Of a stretch of 64,000 nucleotides of DNA, positions 15,925 through 23,851 are shown piece by piece (position 1 is the first letter of the stretch; each line of letters starts with the position of its first letter). A model generated the notes under the pieces. The model was not told the origin of the DNA and searched no databases. It saw only the letters and a program-made list of their open reading frames with translations. Origin of the DNA: Anaerolineae bacterium (GTDB lineage Bacteria; Chloroflexota; Anaerolineae; 4572-78; J111); the NCBI GenBank assembly GCA_022071955.1, contig JAJVIM010000004.1, positions 124,001 to 188,000 of the forward strand, read 5' to 3'. Made by a program: the position numbers and the translations under genes.

Positions 15925-16177
15925 GTTCAAGGTGCCGCGGCGGCAGCGTAACGGGCAAATGGTGGTTGGTCACCTGGGCTTTTCGGTTCTGGCCCCCAAC
16001 GAGCGGCGGGGGATACCCTGGCTGGGAGGGGCTTGGTACGAGCCGGGGATGGAGGAAAAACGGAAGCAATTTATCCGCGAGTGGGACGAGGAAACCGAGC
16101 GGTTGCTCAAACAAAACCCCGATTTGATCATAGTTGGCCCCAGGCCAGAGAAAGAGGAGAGTGATGGCGATGACTAA
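15881..16177 (+). CDS. Basic hypothetical protein (98 aa)
   Basis: GTG start after GAGGAGG. The first 30 residues are very basic (KHARNPRKFKVPRRQRNGQM), the rest is helical and acidic, ending EESDGDD. Possibly a nucleic-acid-binding protein. Family not recognised. Confidence 0.6.
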   Translation: MSYEKAMKHARNPRKFKVPRRQRNGQMVVGHLGFSVLAPNERRGIPWLGGAWYEPGMEEKRKQFIREWDEETERLLKQNPDLIIVGPRPEKEESDGDD

Positions 16178-16538
16178 CTTTACCCCGGATAGTGTGACCG
16201 TTATTCCCATGCAGCGCACCGGCAGGCGATTGGCCGTCATTTTTGACACGAATGGCTGGACCAATCTCAAGTTACTGTACGAGCGGCTGCGGGCCTGCCA
16301 GTCCTTCCCCGACAAAAAAGCGGTTCAAGATGGCGTGAATAGTTTGCTGGCGCGGTTTGAAAAGTCGGGCACGGAAGTGATGCAGGTTGGCCTCGGCGAC
16401 GAAGCCGAACATGGGCTGTTATTTGTCGTGGTCGATGAGTGTGTAATTGCCCGCAACCGGTTTAACTGGGAGATGCTGGCCGCGGACATCAAGGCCGACC
16501 CTGGCCGCTATATCCTGACCGATGAGGAGGTCAATTGA
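16164..16538 (+). CDS. Hypothetical protein (124 aa)
   Basis: ATG 16164 follows AGAGGAG; ATG 16170 is nearly as good. Alpha/beta protein with a hydrophobic strand GLLFVVVDECVIA. Its stop overlaps the methyltransferase start by one base (TGATG). Family not recognised. Confidence 0.6.
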   Translation: MAMTNFTPDSVTVIPMQRTGRRLAVIFDTNGWTNLKLLYERLRACQSFPDKKAVQDGVNSLLARFEKSGTEVMQVGLGDEAEHGLLFVVVDECVIARNRFNWEMLAADIKADPGRYILTDEEVN

Positions 16539-17362
16539 TGGCTGATAAGAAACTGGCGCACCAGCCGGACTACACTGACATCAATCCCGCAAATTGGCGG
16601 GATTACCCTGACGTACTGACCGATAGCTGGTGGGATTTTCCGTCGCGGGACCGGACTGGCGGCCATAAGCTGGTCTATCATGGCAACTTCATCCCCCAGA
16701 TACCGTACCAGCTTATGATGCGTTACAGCCGGGCGGGGGAGATTGTGTTGGACCCGTTTCTCGGTGCCGGGACGACGGCTATCGAGGCGCTGCGGCTGGG
16801 GCGGCGCTGCCTGGGCATCGAGATTCAGCCGGGCATGGTCGATTATGTCCGCGACCAGATTCCCGCCGACAAGCTGGACAAAGATATTCGGACGGTGATG
16901 GGCGATAGCACCAGTATCCACACGTGGCGGCGGGTGACCGAGGAACTGGTTGCGATGGGTGCTGAATCGGCCCAACTGGCCATCCTGCATCCCCCGTATG
17001 CCGACATCATCAAATTCTCCAGCGTTAATGGCGACCTGTCGGCGCTGGGCGATTCCGATGAGTTTGTGACAGCCTTTGCTAAAGTTGTTGGCGGCGTCTG
17101 GCGGGTGCTGGACAACGGCCGTTTTGCCGGATTGGTCATCGGCGACATTTATAAAAACGGCGAGACTGTGCCGCTGGGTTTTATGTGTATGGAGTTGATG
17201 CGGCGGGTGGGTTTCAAACTCAGGGGAATTGCCGTCAAGAATATCAATGGCAACGAAGTCGGAAAGGGGCGCACGGCCAACCTGTGGCGCTACCGGGCGC
17301 TGGCCGGGGGCTATCTCATCTTCAAGCATGAGTACGTCGTTATCTTTCAAAAGCCGAAATAA
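16538..17362 (+). CDS. Beta-class DNA methyltransferase (274 aa)
   Basis: A SAM-dependent amino (N4-cytosine or N6-adenine) DNA methyltransferase with permuted motif order. The catalytic-type loop LHPPYAD (motif IV) lies after the SAM-binding motif I, which reads LDPFLGAGTTAIEALRLG. The SAM-acidic strand CLGIEIQPG follows. The N-terminal 60 residues (WWDFPSRDRTGGHKLVYHGN) match the pre-motif region of the N4/N6 methylase family. GGAGG precedes the ATG at 16538. No restriction partner is nearby, so a self-protection or orphan regulatory role is likely. Target sequence cannot be read from the protein. Confidence 0.85.
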   Translation: MADKKLAHQPDYTDINPANWRDYPDVLTDSWWDFPSRDRTGGHKLVYHGNFIPQIPYQLMMRYSRAGEIVLDPFLGAGTTAIEALRLGRRCLGIEIQPGMVDYVRDQIPADKLDKDIRTVMGDSTSIHTWRRVTEELVAMGAESAQLAILHPPYADIIKFSSVNGDLSALGDSDEFVTAFAKVVGGVWRVLDNGRFAGLVIGDIYKNGETVPLGFMCMELMRRVGFKLRGIAVKNINGNEVGKGRTANLWRYRALAGGYLIFKHEYVVIFQKPK

Positions 17363-17380
17363 GGAGTGACCATATTAGTG

Positions 17381-17611
17381 ATGGACGGGCATGCCAGAAA
17401 TGCAGTTGTGGTCGGAGCCGAGTTCTTTGAGTACAACCAGTTCAAGCGGTTCGACGTGCGGCAGGTTAAGGATTGGGACACCGAGCGGTTTCGGGATGAT
17501 GGAGCGACGATGCAGAAAGTGGCGTTAGCCCCGGTTAGTCAGGGACGTTATGAATTGGCTTTTGATCGCCGCTCTAATACTCTGTTTTTCCGTATCGTTG
17601 GCGTGACTTGA
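17381..17611 (+). CDS. Small hypothetical protein (76 aa)
   Basis: A 76-residue beta-rich protein ending the methyltransferase operon. The start is uncertain: ATG 17381 and GTG 17378 are both in frame, 11-14 bases after AAGGAG. The stop codon lies inside the -35 box of the next promoter, a compact arrangement. Family not recognised. Confidence 0.5.
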   Translation: MDGHARNAVVVGAEFFEYNQFKRFDVRQVKDWDTERFRDDGATMQKVALAPVSQGRYELAFDRRSNTLFFRIVGVT

Positions 17612-17660
17612 CACAGTTATATACCTTGTGGTAAAATTCAATGTCAAGTGAATTTTTTCA
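17608..17660 (+). promoter_or_regulatory. Sigma70 promoter with AGTGAATTTTTTCA element
   Basis: TTGACA (17608-17613), 18-base spacer, TAAAAT (17632-17637). Ten bases downstream lies AGTGAATTTTTTCA (17647-17660), identical over 14 bases to the element ahead of the major capsid gene (43709-43722). It is also close to the reverse strand of the element at the 5.6-kb promoter. Probably a regulated promoter for the 17.7-23.6 kb gene cluster. Confidence 0.65.
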
Positions 17661-17682
17661 TTAAAAAGTGAGTGTACATATA

Positions 17683-17751
17683 GTGAACGCACACTATCAG
17701 GCTCAGAAAATTGTAACTCGCTGGGTAGTAAAGATGGGTGGAACACTATGA
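17683..17751 (+). CDS. Possible 22-residue leader peptide
   Basis: A GTG-started frame of 22 codons (MNAHYQAQKIVTRWVVKMG...) ends in a TGA that overlaps the next ATG (ATGA). It starts GTG-AAC-GCA, like the first gene after the 5.6-kb promoter (GTG-AAC-GCG), and an ATAGTG/CACTAT dyad spans its start. It may be a coupling leader for the next gene. The Shine-Dalgarno is weak. Confidence 0.35.
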   Translation: MNAHYQAQKIVTRWVVKMGGTL

Positions 17752-18017
17752 AAAATAGCGTCCTTGTGTTTCGCCCGACCGACCCCGAATTTTCCTCTAA
17801 TTTGCACACGCTGCGCGTGGCCAGACTGTCGCAGCGGATTTTTACCCCGGATTTTTGTGTCCATTTGAATAACGGTCCGCGTTGGGCGAAGTCGGCTCAT
17901 CTGCGGCCAGACAGATTCTTTGAGTTCGATGGCTGGCGGGTGCCGGTCGATGAGGTTATCAAGGTCGAGTTCTGGTTGCGGGGGTTAAGCCCGCAGCCAG
18001 AACCGGTCCAAAATTAG
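17748..18017 (+). CDS. Hypothetical protein (89 aa)
   Basis: First full-size gene after the 17.6-kb promoter. An 89-residue protein with beta-strand character and a basic middle; it starts MKNSVLVFRPTDPEFSSNLH. ATGA overlap with the possible leader peptide. Family not recognised. Confidence 0.6.
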   Translation: MKNSVLVFRPTDPEFSSNLHTLRVARLSQRIFTPDFCVHLNNGPRWAKSAHLRPDRFFEFDGWRVPVDEVIKVEFWLRGLSPQPEPVQN

Positions 18018-18025
18018 GAGGCGTT

Positions 18026-18730
18026 GTGAAAGGCGTGAGTTCGGTTGAGGATATGGCCAGGGCGGCGATGGTGCGGCACTTTGAGAGACGGCTGGCTGCC
18101 AGCGGTGGCAGCCAGCAAGCCAAACAACATTGGACCCGGAAGATCGCCGACTGTCGCAAGCTGGACGTGTCGCGGCCGAGCCGGGCGGAGGACCCGATTC
18201 ATCTGCCGCGCATTTCCAGCGGTCAGCCGTACGCCGAAGACTCCTGGCCGATGGCGTTGCCGATAGGCACCGTTATTGAGGCCGGGGTTGATGTTTATGG
18301 CATGTCTGGCCAACAGATTGTCCAGACGGCGGCCCCCGATTATTTTGCCAATCTCTGGGAGCACAACGAGTTTCGCTGGGTGCAGCGTCGGATTCAGCAT
18401 GGGATCACCTGCGGGGCCTTGCCCGAAGAGTTGCCGTTGCGGGTTGTGGTCAGAGTATTGGGTAAAGGGGCGATGGCTCCAGTCGAGGATCGCAACTGGA
18501 TTTTTCTGATTAATCTGGTGCGGATGGCTCGCAAGGGTAACGTGATGGACGCCGCCGCAGAAATAAACGCTTACGAGCTGGTCGCGCCATTAAAGTTGCC
18601 GGTTAAGTTGAACCGGCTGGACGTGAGTCGCTTTGTAGGCGGCCATGAGGTTGTTTTTGACCTGCGACGGCCAGAAAGTCATTCGTATAATAAAAAAACT
18701 ATCAACATCAACCTCGCCTTCCTACAATGA
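18026..18730 (+). CDS. Hypothetical protein (234 aa)
   Basis: GTG start after AGGAGG. A 234-residue protein, basic and helical at the N-terminus, with an alpha/beta centre (PIGTVIEAGVDVYGMSGQQI) and a beta-rich C-terminal end (HEVVFDLRRPESHSYNKKT). No active-site signature identified. Overlaps the GNAT-like gene by 4 bases. Confidence 0.6.
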   Translation: MKGVSSVEDMARAAMVRHFERRLAASGGSQQAKQHWTRKIADCRKLDVSRPSRAEDPIHLPRISSGQPYAEDSWPMALPIGTVIEAGVDVYGMSGQQIVQTAAPDYFANLWEHNEFRWVQRRIQHGITCGALPEELPLRVVVRVLGKGAMAPVEDRNWIFLINLVRMARKGNVMDAAAEINAYELVAPLKLPVKLNRLDVSRFVGGHEVVFDLRRPESHSYNKKTININLAFLQ

Positions 18731-19425
18731 AAAAAGTGGGATCGATGGCCGATTTGAAAGTGATTAACGCCCGGTGCGTTTATATGATGCACCGCGATGG
18801 CGAAGTAATTCATCTGATGGACCGGCAGCGGCCGACACAAAAGTCGGTGACGTTGTGCGGTTTGGAATGCGGTTATCGCCGGGATTGGGAGGCGCTGCGT
18901 GATGGGGATGTGCTGCATATCGCCGAACTGTGCCCGGATTGCCTGACCGGCTTTGCCGGGCTGGGAGTTGTAGACGAGCGGCGGGCGGCGCTGATCAGCG
19001 GGTTGGATGCCCCGTTGGGGCAGGCGCTGGCCAATGCCGAGGCTGAATCGCAAAAGTGGCTGGAGATGGTGCGCGATCTGGCGGCTGGCGGGTTTCTGGT
19101 GGATGCCCAAGCGATGCGCCTTGAGTTCAGCTACGCCGTTGGCTTGATAAAGCCAGGGGCGACATTCAGCCGCGATGATGGCGAGCTGGACTGGTGGTTG
19201 GACCACATTGAGGTTGACCGGCCCTATCGTGGCCGCGGCGAGGGCACCCGCTTCATGGAGGCGTTGCTGGAGGTTATGGGGCGGCGAGGCGAAAGGTTGG
19301 GGTTGTTTTGCGAGCCGGTCGGCCAGCAGCCGCCGATGAGCCAGTCGCAGTTGCAGCGCTGGTATTACCGTCTGGGCTTCAAGCAGTCGGGCGGCGAGTG
19401 GCGGATGGTCTGGAGGCCGGAATGA
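18727..19425 (+). CDS. Zinc-ribbon/GNAT N-acetyltransferase-like fusion (232 aa)
   Basis: Residues 1-90 carry a zinc-ribbon candidate (CGLECGYR and CPDCLTGF). The C-terminal 90 residues fit the GNAT fold: beta strand WLDHIEVDRPYRGRGEGTRF with the acetyl-CoA pyrophosphate-binding R-G-x-G loop, an alpha helix, a strand RLGLFCEPV, and the terminal RWYYRLGFKQSGGEWRMVW, typical of GNAT motif B. Likely acetylates a small molecule or protein. It lies directly before the Mom-like gene, and Mom itself is a GNAT-fold protein, so the neighbours may act together. Fusion to a ribbon is unusual. Function is inference. Confidence 0.65.
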   Translation: MKKVGSMADLKVINARCVYMMHRDGEVIHLMDRQRPTQKSVTLCGLECGYRRDWEALRDGDVLHIAELCPDCLTGFAGLGVVDERRAALISGLDAPLGQALANAEAESQKWLEMVRDLAAGGFLVDAQAMRLEFSYAVGLIKPGATFSRDDGELDWWLDHIEVDRPYRGRGEGTRFMEALLEVMGRRGERLGLFCEPVGQQPPMSQSQLQRWYYRLGFKQSGGEWRMVWRPE

Positions 19426-20336
19426 CAGCGACGGTCAGGCTCGATTCAGGCGAAAGGGGCGCGGTCAAAGTGGTCAAACGGCAGCAGGCGGTTGATTTTC
19501 TGGGCAAGCTGGTGCTGACTCGCACCGTCTTTGGCCAGAAGATAAAGACAACTCGCCACCGGCGCGGGCCGGGTGGGGCGGGCGACCTGCTCAATTACGG
19601 CCTTGAGGTTGATGGCAAGATTCGGGCGGCGCTGCGGATTGGCCCGGCTCCATTTGGCAACAAGCCGGTCATCGCTGCTCTGGGGCGGGAGTTGGCCGGG
19701 CATGGCGCGTATGTGATGCGGCTGGCGGGGGCGGGTATCAGCGGCGGCGACCTGGAGACGTTTGCCCGGCTGGCGCTGATGCAGTTCCGGCAGGACATGC
19801 TGCGCCAGGGGCGAGACTTTCGCTATCTGGTCTCACTCGATGACCCCAAAGGCTGGATGATCACCGGCCAGTCCGTGTTCGAGGCTCCGGCTTATGCGGG
19901 AGTGATTTACCAGAAACTGGGAGCGCTCAGTGCGGGGATGTCAAAGACGCGCCGCCAGCCTACCCGCTTTGTTGACGCCGATGGGCGGCTGCGCTCGATT
20001 TATCACAATGGGCGCAACCTGCTTAAAACCGGCGAGTTACCGGCAGGGTGCCGGTTAGTTGATTCCGGCCCGTTGCAGCGTTTTGTGATGGTGCTGGCCG
20101 AGCCGGGGTCGCTCCAGTATCGGGCATGGCGGGCAGCACTGCCGCCGTGGGTAATTGAATTGGAATCAGACCCGGCGCTCAACTGGGTCCAGCCGCGACT
20201 GTTAACCAAAATCAGGAGGAGCTATGTACCAAAGTTCGTTATTGGCGCTCAAGGGCGTAAAGGTCATCGAAATGCCGCATCTGACTGTCACCGAAACAAA
20301 AACACGACGGCGGAGATGGCCGGAGCGGTGGTTTAG
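19422..20336 (+). CDS. Mom-family-like DNA modification protein (304 aa)
   Basis: ATGA overlap with the GNAT-like gene. Residues about 70-240 recall the phage Mu Mom family that converts adenine to N6-carbamoylmethyl-adenine: a basic/glycine segment (RHRRGPGGAGDLLNYGLEVD), RLALMQFRQDMLR, YLVSLDDP, GVIYQKLGALSAG, then FVDADGRLRSIYHNGRN and a terminal RFVMVLAEP strand. These match the family's order of helix, L-V-S-x-x-D, G-x-I-Y-Q and C-terminal R-F-V/Y blocks. The C-terminal 37 residues overlap the next gene in another frame. If right, this phage hypermodifies its DNA. I rely on pattern memory, so this is a moderate call. Confidence 0.5.
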   Translation: MTATVRLDSGERGAVKVVKRQQAVDFLGKLVLTRTVFGQKIKTTRHRRGPGGAGDLLNYGLEVDGKIRAALRIGPAPFGNKPVIAALGRELAGHGAYVMRLAGAGISGGDLETFARLALMQFRQDMLRQGRDFRYLVSLDDPKGWMITGQSVFEAPAYAGVIYQKLGALSAGMSKTRRQPTRFVDADGRLRSIYHNGRNLLKTGELPAGCRLVDSGPLQRFVMVLAEPGSLQYRAWRAALPPWVIELESDPALNWVQPRLLTKIRRSYVPKFVIGAQGRKGHRNAASDCHRNKNTTAEMAGAVV

Positions 20337-20487
20337 CCTGCCCTGGCAGCCGTGGAAAAAAACGGAACTTATCATCAGGACCGTGCCCGACCCGCAGTTG
20401 TACTGGATTGGGCAGTCGCAGGTAATGGGCCACCCGACGACGATTGCGGCGGTATTGCAGGCGGCGGGGCTGGAGCGAAAGGGGTAG
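20224..20487 (+). CDS. Hypothetical protein (87 aa)
   Basis: A strong AGGAGG precedes ATG 20224, inside the 3' end of the Mom-like gene in another frame (113-base overlap). The 87-residue product is basic and tryptophan-rich (KTRRRRWPERWFSLPWQPW). The long overlap is unusual even here. It stops 2 bases before the Dam-like gene. Family not recognised. Confidence 0.6.
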   Translation: MYQSSLLALKGVKVIEMPHLTVTETKTRRRRWPERWFSLPWQPWKKTELIIRTVPDPQLYWIGQSQVMGHPTTIAAVLQAAGLERKG

Positions 20488-20489
20488 CC

Positions 20490-21401
20490 GTGGAGCGCAC
20501 GCGACTGGACGCCTTGCACCGTTTCATGTCCCCGGAGCCATTTAGCAAGTGGCCGGGTGGCAAACGGGCGCTGCTGCCGGAGTTGGTCAAGCGCCTGCCA
20601 GCGCCGAGCCGGTGGGATAGTTACGGCGAGTTCTTTGTCGGCGGCGGGGCGCTCTTTTTCCGCGTGGCCAGGATGGCTAATTGTCGGCGGGCGATTCTGG
20701 CCGACAAGAATGAGCGGCTGGTGGTCACCTACCGGGCGCTCAGAAACCGGCCAGCCGAGGTTATCGGCATTTTGCAGGAGTTGCAGCGCCGGTATTGGCA
20801 GAGCGACCGGCCCGGCAAAATGAGGCTATTTTATTTCGTTCGGGACCGGTTCAATGGTCAGGCGAGCACCGACGCCCAGCGGGCGGCTGATTTCATTTTT
20901 CTGAGTAAAGCCGGTTTCAACGGTTTGTACCGGGAAGATAGCAGCGGTCGGTACAACGTGGCGCATGGTGACTACGAGTTCCCCAATATCTGCGACCCGA
21001 CTCAGCTCAAGCTGGCCAGCCGGGCGTTGCAACTCGCCGACATCCAGCATGGCGACTTTACTGGTTGTCTGGAGACTGTCACCGGGCGGATGGTGGTTTA
21101 CCTTGATCCACCTTACCGGCCGCTCAGCCCCACCGCCAATTTTACCAGCTACGTAGCTGGTGAGTTCACCGAAGCCGACCAGAAACGGCTGGCCGGGTTT
21201 GCGGTGGCCTGCCGGGAGCAGGGCGCGTTCGTCATGGTCAGTAATTCGTACCTGGGGCCGGGCGACGATTTTTATCAAATCCATTATCCTGGCTTTGCCC
21301 AGCACATTGTCAACGCGCCGCGTTTCATCAGCGTGACCGTCAATGGCCGGGGTACAGCGCAGGAAGTTTTGTTGATTGGAGGCCAAGATGACAGACAGTA
21401 A
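20490..21401 (+). CDS. Dam-like N6-adenine DNA methyltransferase (303 aa)
   Basis: D12-class alpha N6-adenine methyltransferase. The SAM-binding motif is FSKWPGGKRALLPEL (F-x-K-W-x-G-G-K), followed by the family's Y-x-E-F-F-x-G-G-G segment (YGEFFVGGGALFF), DKNERLVVTYRAL, and the catalytic DPPY in VVYLDPPYRPLS. The R-x-x-x-G-x-F-x-x-x-Y-R-x segment (AGFNGLYREDSSGRYNV) matches Dam and DpnM. Most relatives methylate GATC. GTG 20490 is preferred because AAAGGGG precedes it; ATG 20526 lacks a Shine-Dalgarno. It probably blocks restriction or regulates packaging. No endonuclease partner nearby. Confidence 0.9.
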   Translation: MERTRLDALHRFMSPEPFSKWPGGKRALLPELVKRLPAPSRWDSYGEFFVGGGALFFRVARMANCRRAILADKNERLVVTYRALRNRPAEVIGILQELQRRYWQSDRPGKMRLFYFVRDRFNGQASTDAQRAADFIFLSKAGFNGLYREDSSGRYNVAHGDYEFPNICDPTQLKLASRALQLADIQHGDFTGCLETVTGRMVVYLDPPYRPLSPTANFTSYVAGEFTEADQKRLAGFAVACREQGAFVMVSNSYLGPGDDFYQIHYPGFAQHIVNAPRFISVTVNGRGTAQEVLLIGGQDDRQ

Positions 21402-21672
21402 AACGTGGCGGCAGATGGCGGCGGAAATGCTGGCCGATCTGGCGGCCGGAAAGCAGGAAATAAAACGGGAAGGGGTTGATGGCGACACCGCTGTTACCTT
21501 GCGGCGGCGAGGCGCTGAGCGTGAATTATCTATGGTGCGTTGGTGCCGACAGGCCACGCCTGCGCAGCGAGCCGTGGCGCGGGATGTGTTCGGTATCCCT
21601 GATGGCGTTGAGCCAAAAATAACCTACAGCCGGGGCTGGGGAAAAGTTTCATACACCTGGGAGGCAGCATGA
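21388..21672 (+). CDS. Hypothetical protein (94 aa)
   Basis: ATG 21388 follows TTGGAGG; the frame begins a few codons upstream with TTG. The 94-residue product is charged and helical (TWRQMAAEMLADLAAGKQEI) with a basic middle. Overlaps the Dam-like gene by 14 bases. Family not recognised. Confidence 0.6.
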   Translation: MTDSKTWRQMAAEMLADLAAGKQEIKREGVDGDTAVTLRRRGAERELSMVRWCRQATPAQRAVARDVFGIPDGVEPKITYSRGWGKVSYTWEAA

Positions 21673-22049
21673 GCGTAAAAGTGAAACTGGAGCCGGTCAA
21701 AACCCTGACCGACATCGAAGAAAACGGCGGCAAGTATACCGCCATTCAACAGCCGGGGGGCGAGCGTGTCTTTCTGGGCGGCACCGTCGAAGAGGCCAGT
21801 CTGGTACTGGCGATGATGCTGGACACGCACCTGGAACTTGAGGTCTGGCCCAACGGGTTGGGCGCGACATACAGAACCAAAGGCGGGGTGTGGGAAATCT
21901 GGCGGCCGGACCCGGCCGCCGGCTATTATCATTACCGGGCCAACTTTGTGCGCAATAACGGGTTTTACGTCGAGCGAAAAGGGGTTGGCCCCACGCCGCA
22001 CCAGGCTATTGAAAATGCGGAGGGTGTCGGCGATGATGGCGACATTTGA
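21669..22049 (+). CDS. Hypothetical protein (126 aa)
   Basis: ATGA overlap with the gene before it. A 126-residue alpha/beta protein (VKVKLEPVKTLTDIEENGGK), aromatic in the second half (YYHYRANFVRNNGFYVE). No recognised family. Overlaps the next gene by 17 bases. Confidence 0.6.
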   Translation: MSVKVKLEPVKTLTDIEENGGKYTAIQQPGGERVFLGGTVEEASLVLAMMLDTHLELEVWPNGLGATYRTKGGVWEIWRPDPAAGYYHYRANFVRNNGFYVERKGVGPTPHQAIENAEGVGDDGDI

Positions 22050-22551
22050 CCAGACCCTTTGGGGGGATACTGGGGTGGGGCTGCCGGTCGGCGATGGCCG
22101 GGAAAAGGATGTTATCATTGTTGATATTTTCGGCGATGCTGACTCCGTTGAATATAGCCCGTTCACCGGGCTGCGGCAGTGGGTGCCGCGGCAGATAGCG
22201 CCGCCATACAAATTATTGGTGTGGGCCGACCCTGGTCTCCGAGATGCGTTTTCCAGAATCAAAGGCGTCGTTGAAGTTGATACCGGCAACCTGCCGCAAC
22301 GGTATTTGATTATGGTCGATCCCAGATATAATCTGGATTGGGTGAAGCGGGAAATAGAAGGCGTGGCGGTTACGGGCGCTGGCGAGGAAGAGCGGCCAGA
22401 CAAGAAAAAAGAAATAGATCGGGCTGACGTGATGGGCGGGTTTTTGGTGCCAACAAAAATCAGCGTGGCGATGCTTAAGAGAAATGAGGCGAATGTGAGG
22501 GCGGGCAAAAAGAAGAAGAAGAAAAAGAAATCGAAAAGAGGACGGGAATAA
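22033..22551 (+). CDS. Hypothetical protein with poly-lysine C-terminus (172 aa)
   Basis: ATG 22033 (or the adjacent ATG 22036) follows GGAGGGT. Residues 1-115 are alpha/beta (VIIVDIFGDADSVEYSPFTG). The last 20 residues are an almost unbroken run of lysines (GKKKKKKKKSKRGRE), a polycationic tail suited to binding nucleic acid or acidic surfaces. The tail is encoded by AAG/AAA repeats, a possible slippage site. Its stop overlaps the next ATG by one base. Confidence 0.6.
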   Translation: MMATFDQTLWGDTGVGLPVGDGREKDVIIVDIFGDADSVEYSPFTGLRQWVPRQIAPPYKLLVWADPGLRDAFSRIKGVVEVDTGNLPQRYLIMVDPRYNLDWVKREIEGVAVTGAGEEERPDKKKEIDRADVMGGFLVPTKISVAMLKRNEANVRAGKKKKKKKKSKRGRE

Positions 22552-23027
22552 TGCGATACGCCAACGGCTACCTTATCAGAGTTGATAAACACGGAACACA
22601 CGGCTGGCAGGCGCGGATGCCAACCGGCGAACCGCACAAATACAGGTCCGCGTTTTTTAGCGATGCCAGGTATGGCGGCCCGGATGAGGCGAAACGGCTG
22701 GCCAGGGAATGGCTGGCCAAACAGGAAAGGCCGAAACCAATGCCCTATCATAAGGGCCGGTTGCTCAGTTCCAACAAGAGCGGCGTAACCTCGGTGAGCG
22801 TTGATTGGTGTGCCTTTATCCCTATCGGTCCGTATGATGGTCGGAAGTTCACCAAGTATTTCAGCATCGGCACGTATGGCGAGCGCGAAGCCAAAGCGAT
22901 GGCTATTGAGTTCAGGCGGGAATGGGAAAAGGCGGTGATAAAAGGTGAAGCGGCACTGGCCGATTTCTTTGAGTTGTATCATTTCTCCCGGCTGGAAAGG
23001 CCGGACAATTTTTGGAGCGGGTCATGA
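22551..23027 (+). CDS. AP2-like DNA-binding protein candidate (158 aa)
   Basis: Two segments resemble the three-strand plus helix AP2/ERF or integrase arm-type fold. The clearer is SNKSGVTSVSVDW, then KYFSIGTYGEREAKAMAIEF: a strand-strand-strand-helix with the N-K-S-G-V start and the I-G-x-Y-x-x-x-x-E-A core that AP2 domains in phage HNH proteins and integrases share. The N-terminal one is WQARMPTGEPHKYRSAFF plus PDEAKRLAREWL. No nuclease or recombinase catalytic residues are present, so it would be a stand-alone DNA-binding protein. Confidence 0.5.
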   Translation: MRYANGYLIRVDKHGTHGWQARMPTGEPHKYRSAFFSDARYGGPDEAKRLAREWLAKQERPKPMPYHKGRLLSSNKSGVTSVSVDWCAFIPIGPYDGRKFTKYFSIGTYGEREAKAMAIEFRREWEKAVIKGEAALADFFELYHFSRLERPDNFWSGS

Positions 23028-23569
23028 GCGTTGAAAAACTGGTCATTGAGTCAATTAAACGGCAGACCGTAATGGATACCAACCGGTTCGGCTTTTGCCC
23101 GTTGTGCGGGGCGCAGCGAAGTCAGAGCTTTCAAGACGTTGAGGGCGGGTACGAGCCGGTTTGTGTTAATTGCTTTCTGCGGCTCTACGCCGAATACACC
23201 ATTGGCGGGGTCGCGCCAATCCGTGACCGCCAGGGCGCATTTATCTCCGAGACAGACATCGTTCTGGTTACCAGCCATACCCACATCCAGATCGGGATGG
23301 TAATGCTGCTCGAAAACGTCTGGAAAGTGAAAGTGTTGTGGCGGTATGGCGGGACGCAGGACGGCGCGATGCACGAGTTGAGAGCATGGCATGCTCCCCA
23401 GTACCCGCTATACATAACGTTTGGCGACATCCTGGTCATCAAGGTGTTGGAGGCGCGGCACGGGCAGGAATTTGAGCGCATTTTGCCGTTGGCTTATCCG
23501 CCGCCAGCGGGGTCTGACAAACCGCAAGTAGATGGGCAGATGGGCCTGTACGATTTGCTGGGAATGTAG
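23024..23569 (+). CDS. Zinc-ribbon hypothetical protein (181 aa)
   Basis: ATG 23024 lies seven bases after GGAG and overlaps the previous stop. A zinc-ribbon (CPLCGAQR, then CVNC) occupies residues 25-55. The remainder is beta-rich (VLVTSHTHIQIGMVMLLENV) and ends in LYDLLGM. Last + strand gene before the opposed NLR island. Family not recognised. Confidence 0.6.
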   Translation: MSVEKLVIESIKRQTVMDTNRFGFCPLCGAQRSQSFQDVEGGYEPVCVNCFLRLYAEYTIGGVAPIRDRQGAFISETDIVLVTSHTHIQIGMVMLLENVWKVKVLWRYGGTQDGAMHELRAWHAPQYPLYITFGDILVIKVLEARHGQEFERILPLAYPPPAGSDKPQVDGQMGLYDLLGM

Positions 23570-23851
23570 TACAGGCATCCTGTAGGCAAAGATGTAGTAC
23601 AAGCAAATCAAAAATGGCCCAAAACCGGCGAATGGTCTGCCCAACCCGGCCCCTCATTGCCTTGCCCGTCAAGCCACAGCGTTGATGGCTGCGGGCCGGG
23701 TAGCGTCAGGCATAGATCATTTTACTTCGCGCAACCTTTTTTATGCGTAATAAAATGATTGGCTGGGCAGCGGCAGATTCTTGATGAAATCAAGATGCAG
23801 TCATAACGAGGTTGTTTTAGAAGTGGAAGTGAGCGATTGTTCCTGCGACTG
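23570..23851. other. Convergent intergenic region with three inverted repeats
   Basis: No gene is seen in these 282 bases between the + strand early block and the - strand NLR island. It holds a long-range stem, ACCCGGCCC (23644-23652) with GGGCCGGGT (23693-23701), enclosing a smaller AGCCA/TGGCT stem. It also holds an AT-rich dyad, ATCATTTTA/TAAAATGAT (about 23717-23758), and a short TCTTGAT/ATCAAGA dyad near 23775-23791. The AT-rich dyad with internal T-run is placed like a two-way terminator between convergent operons. Confidence 0.5.

Noticed and set aside
21624..22982. 452-codon - strand frame
   Set aside because: Antisense to four well-spaced + strand genes with ribosome sites. It includes a poly-Phe run that is only the complement of the poly-Lys tail.
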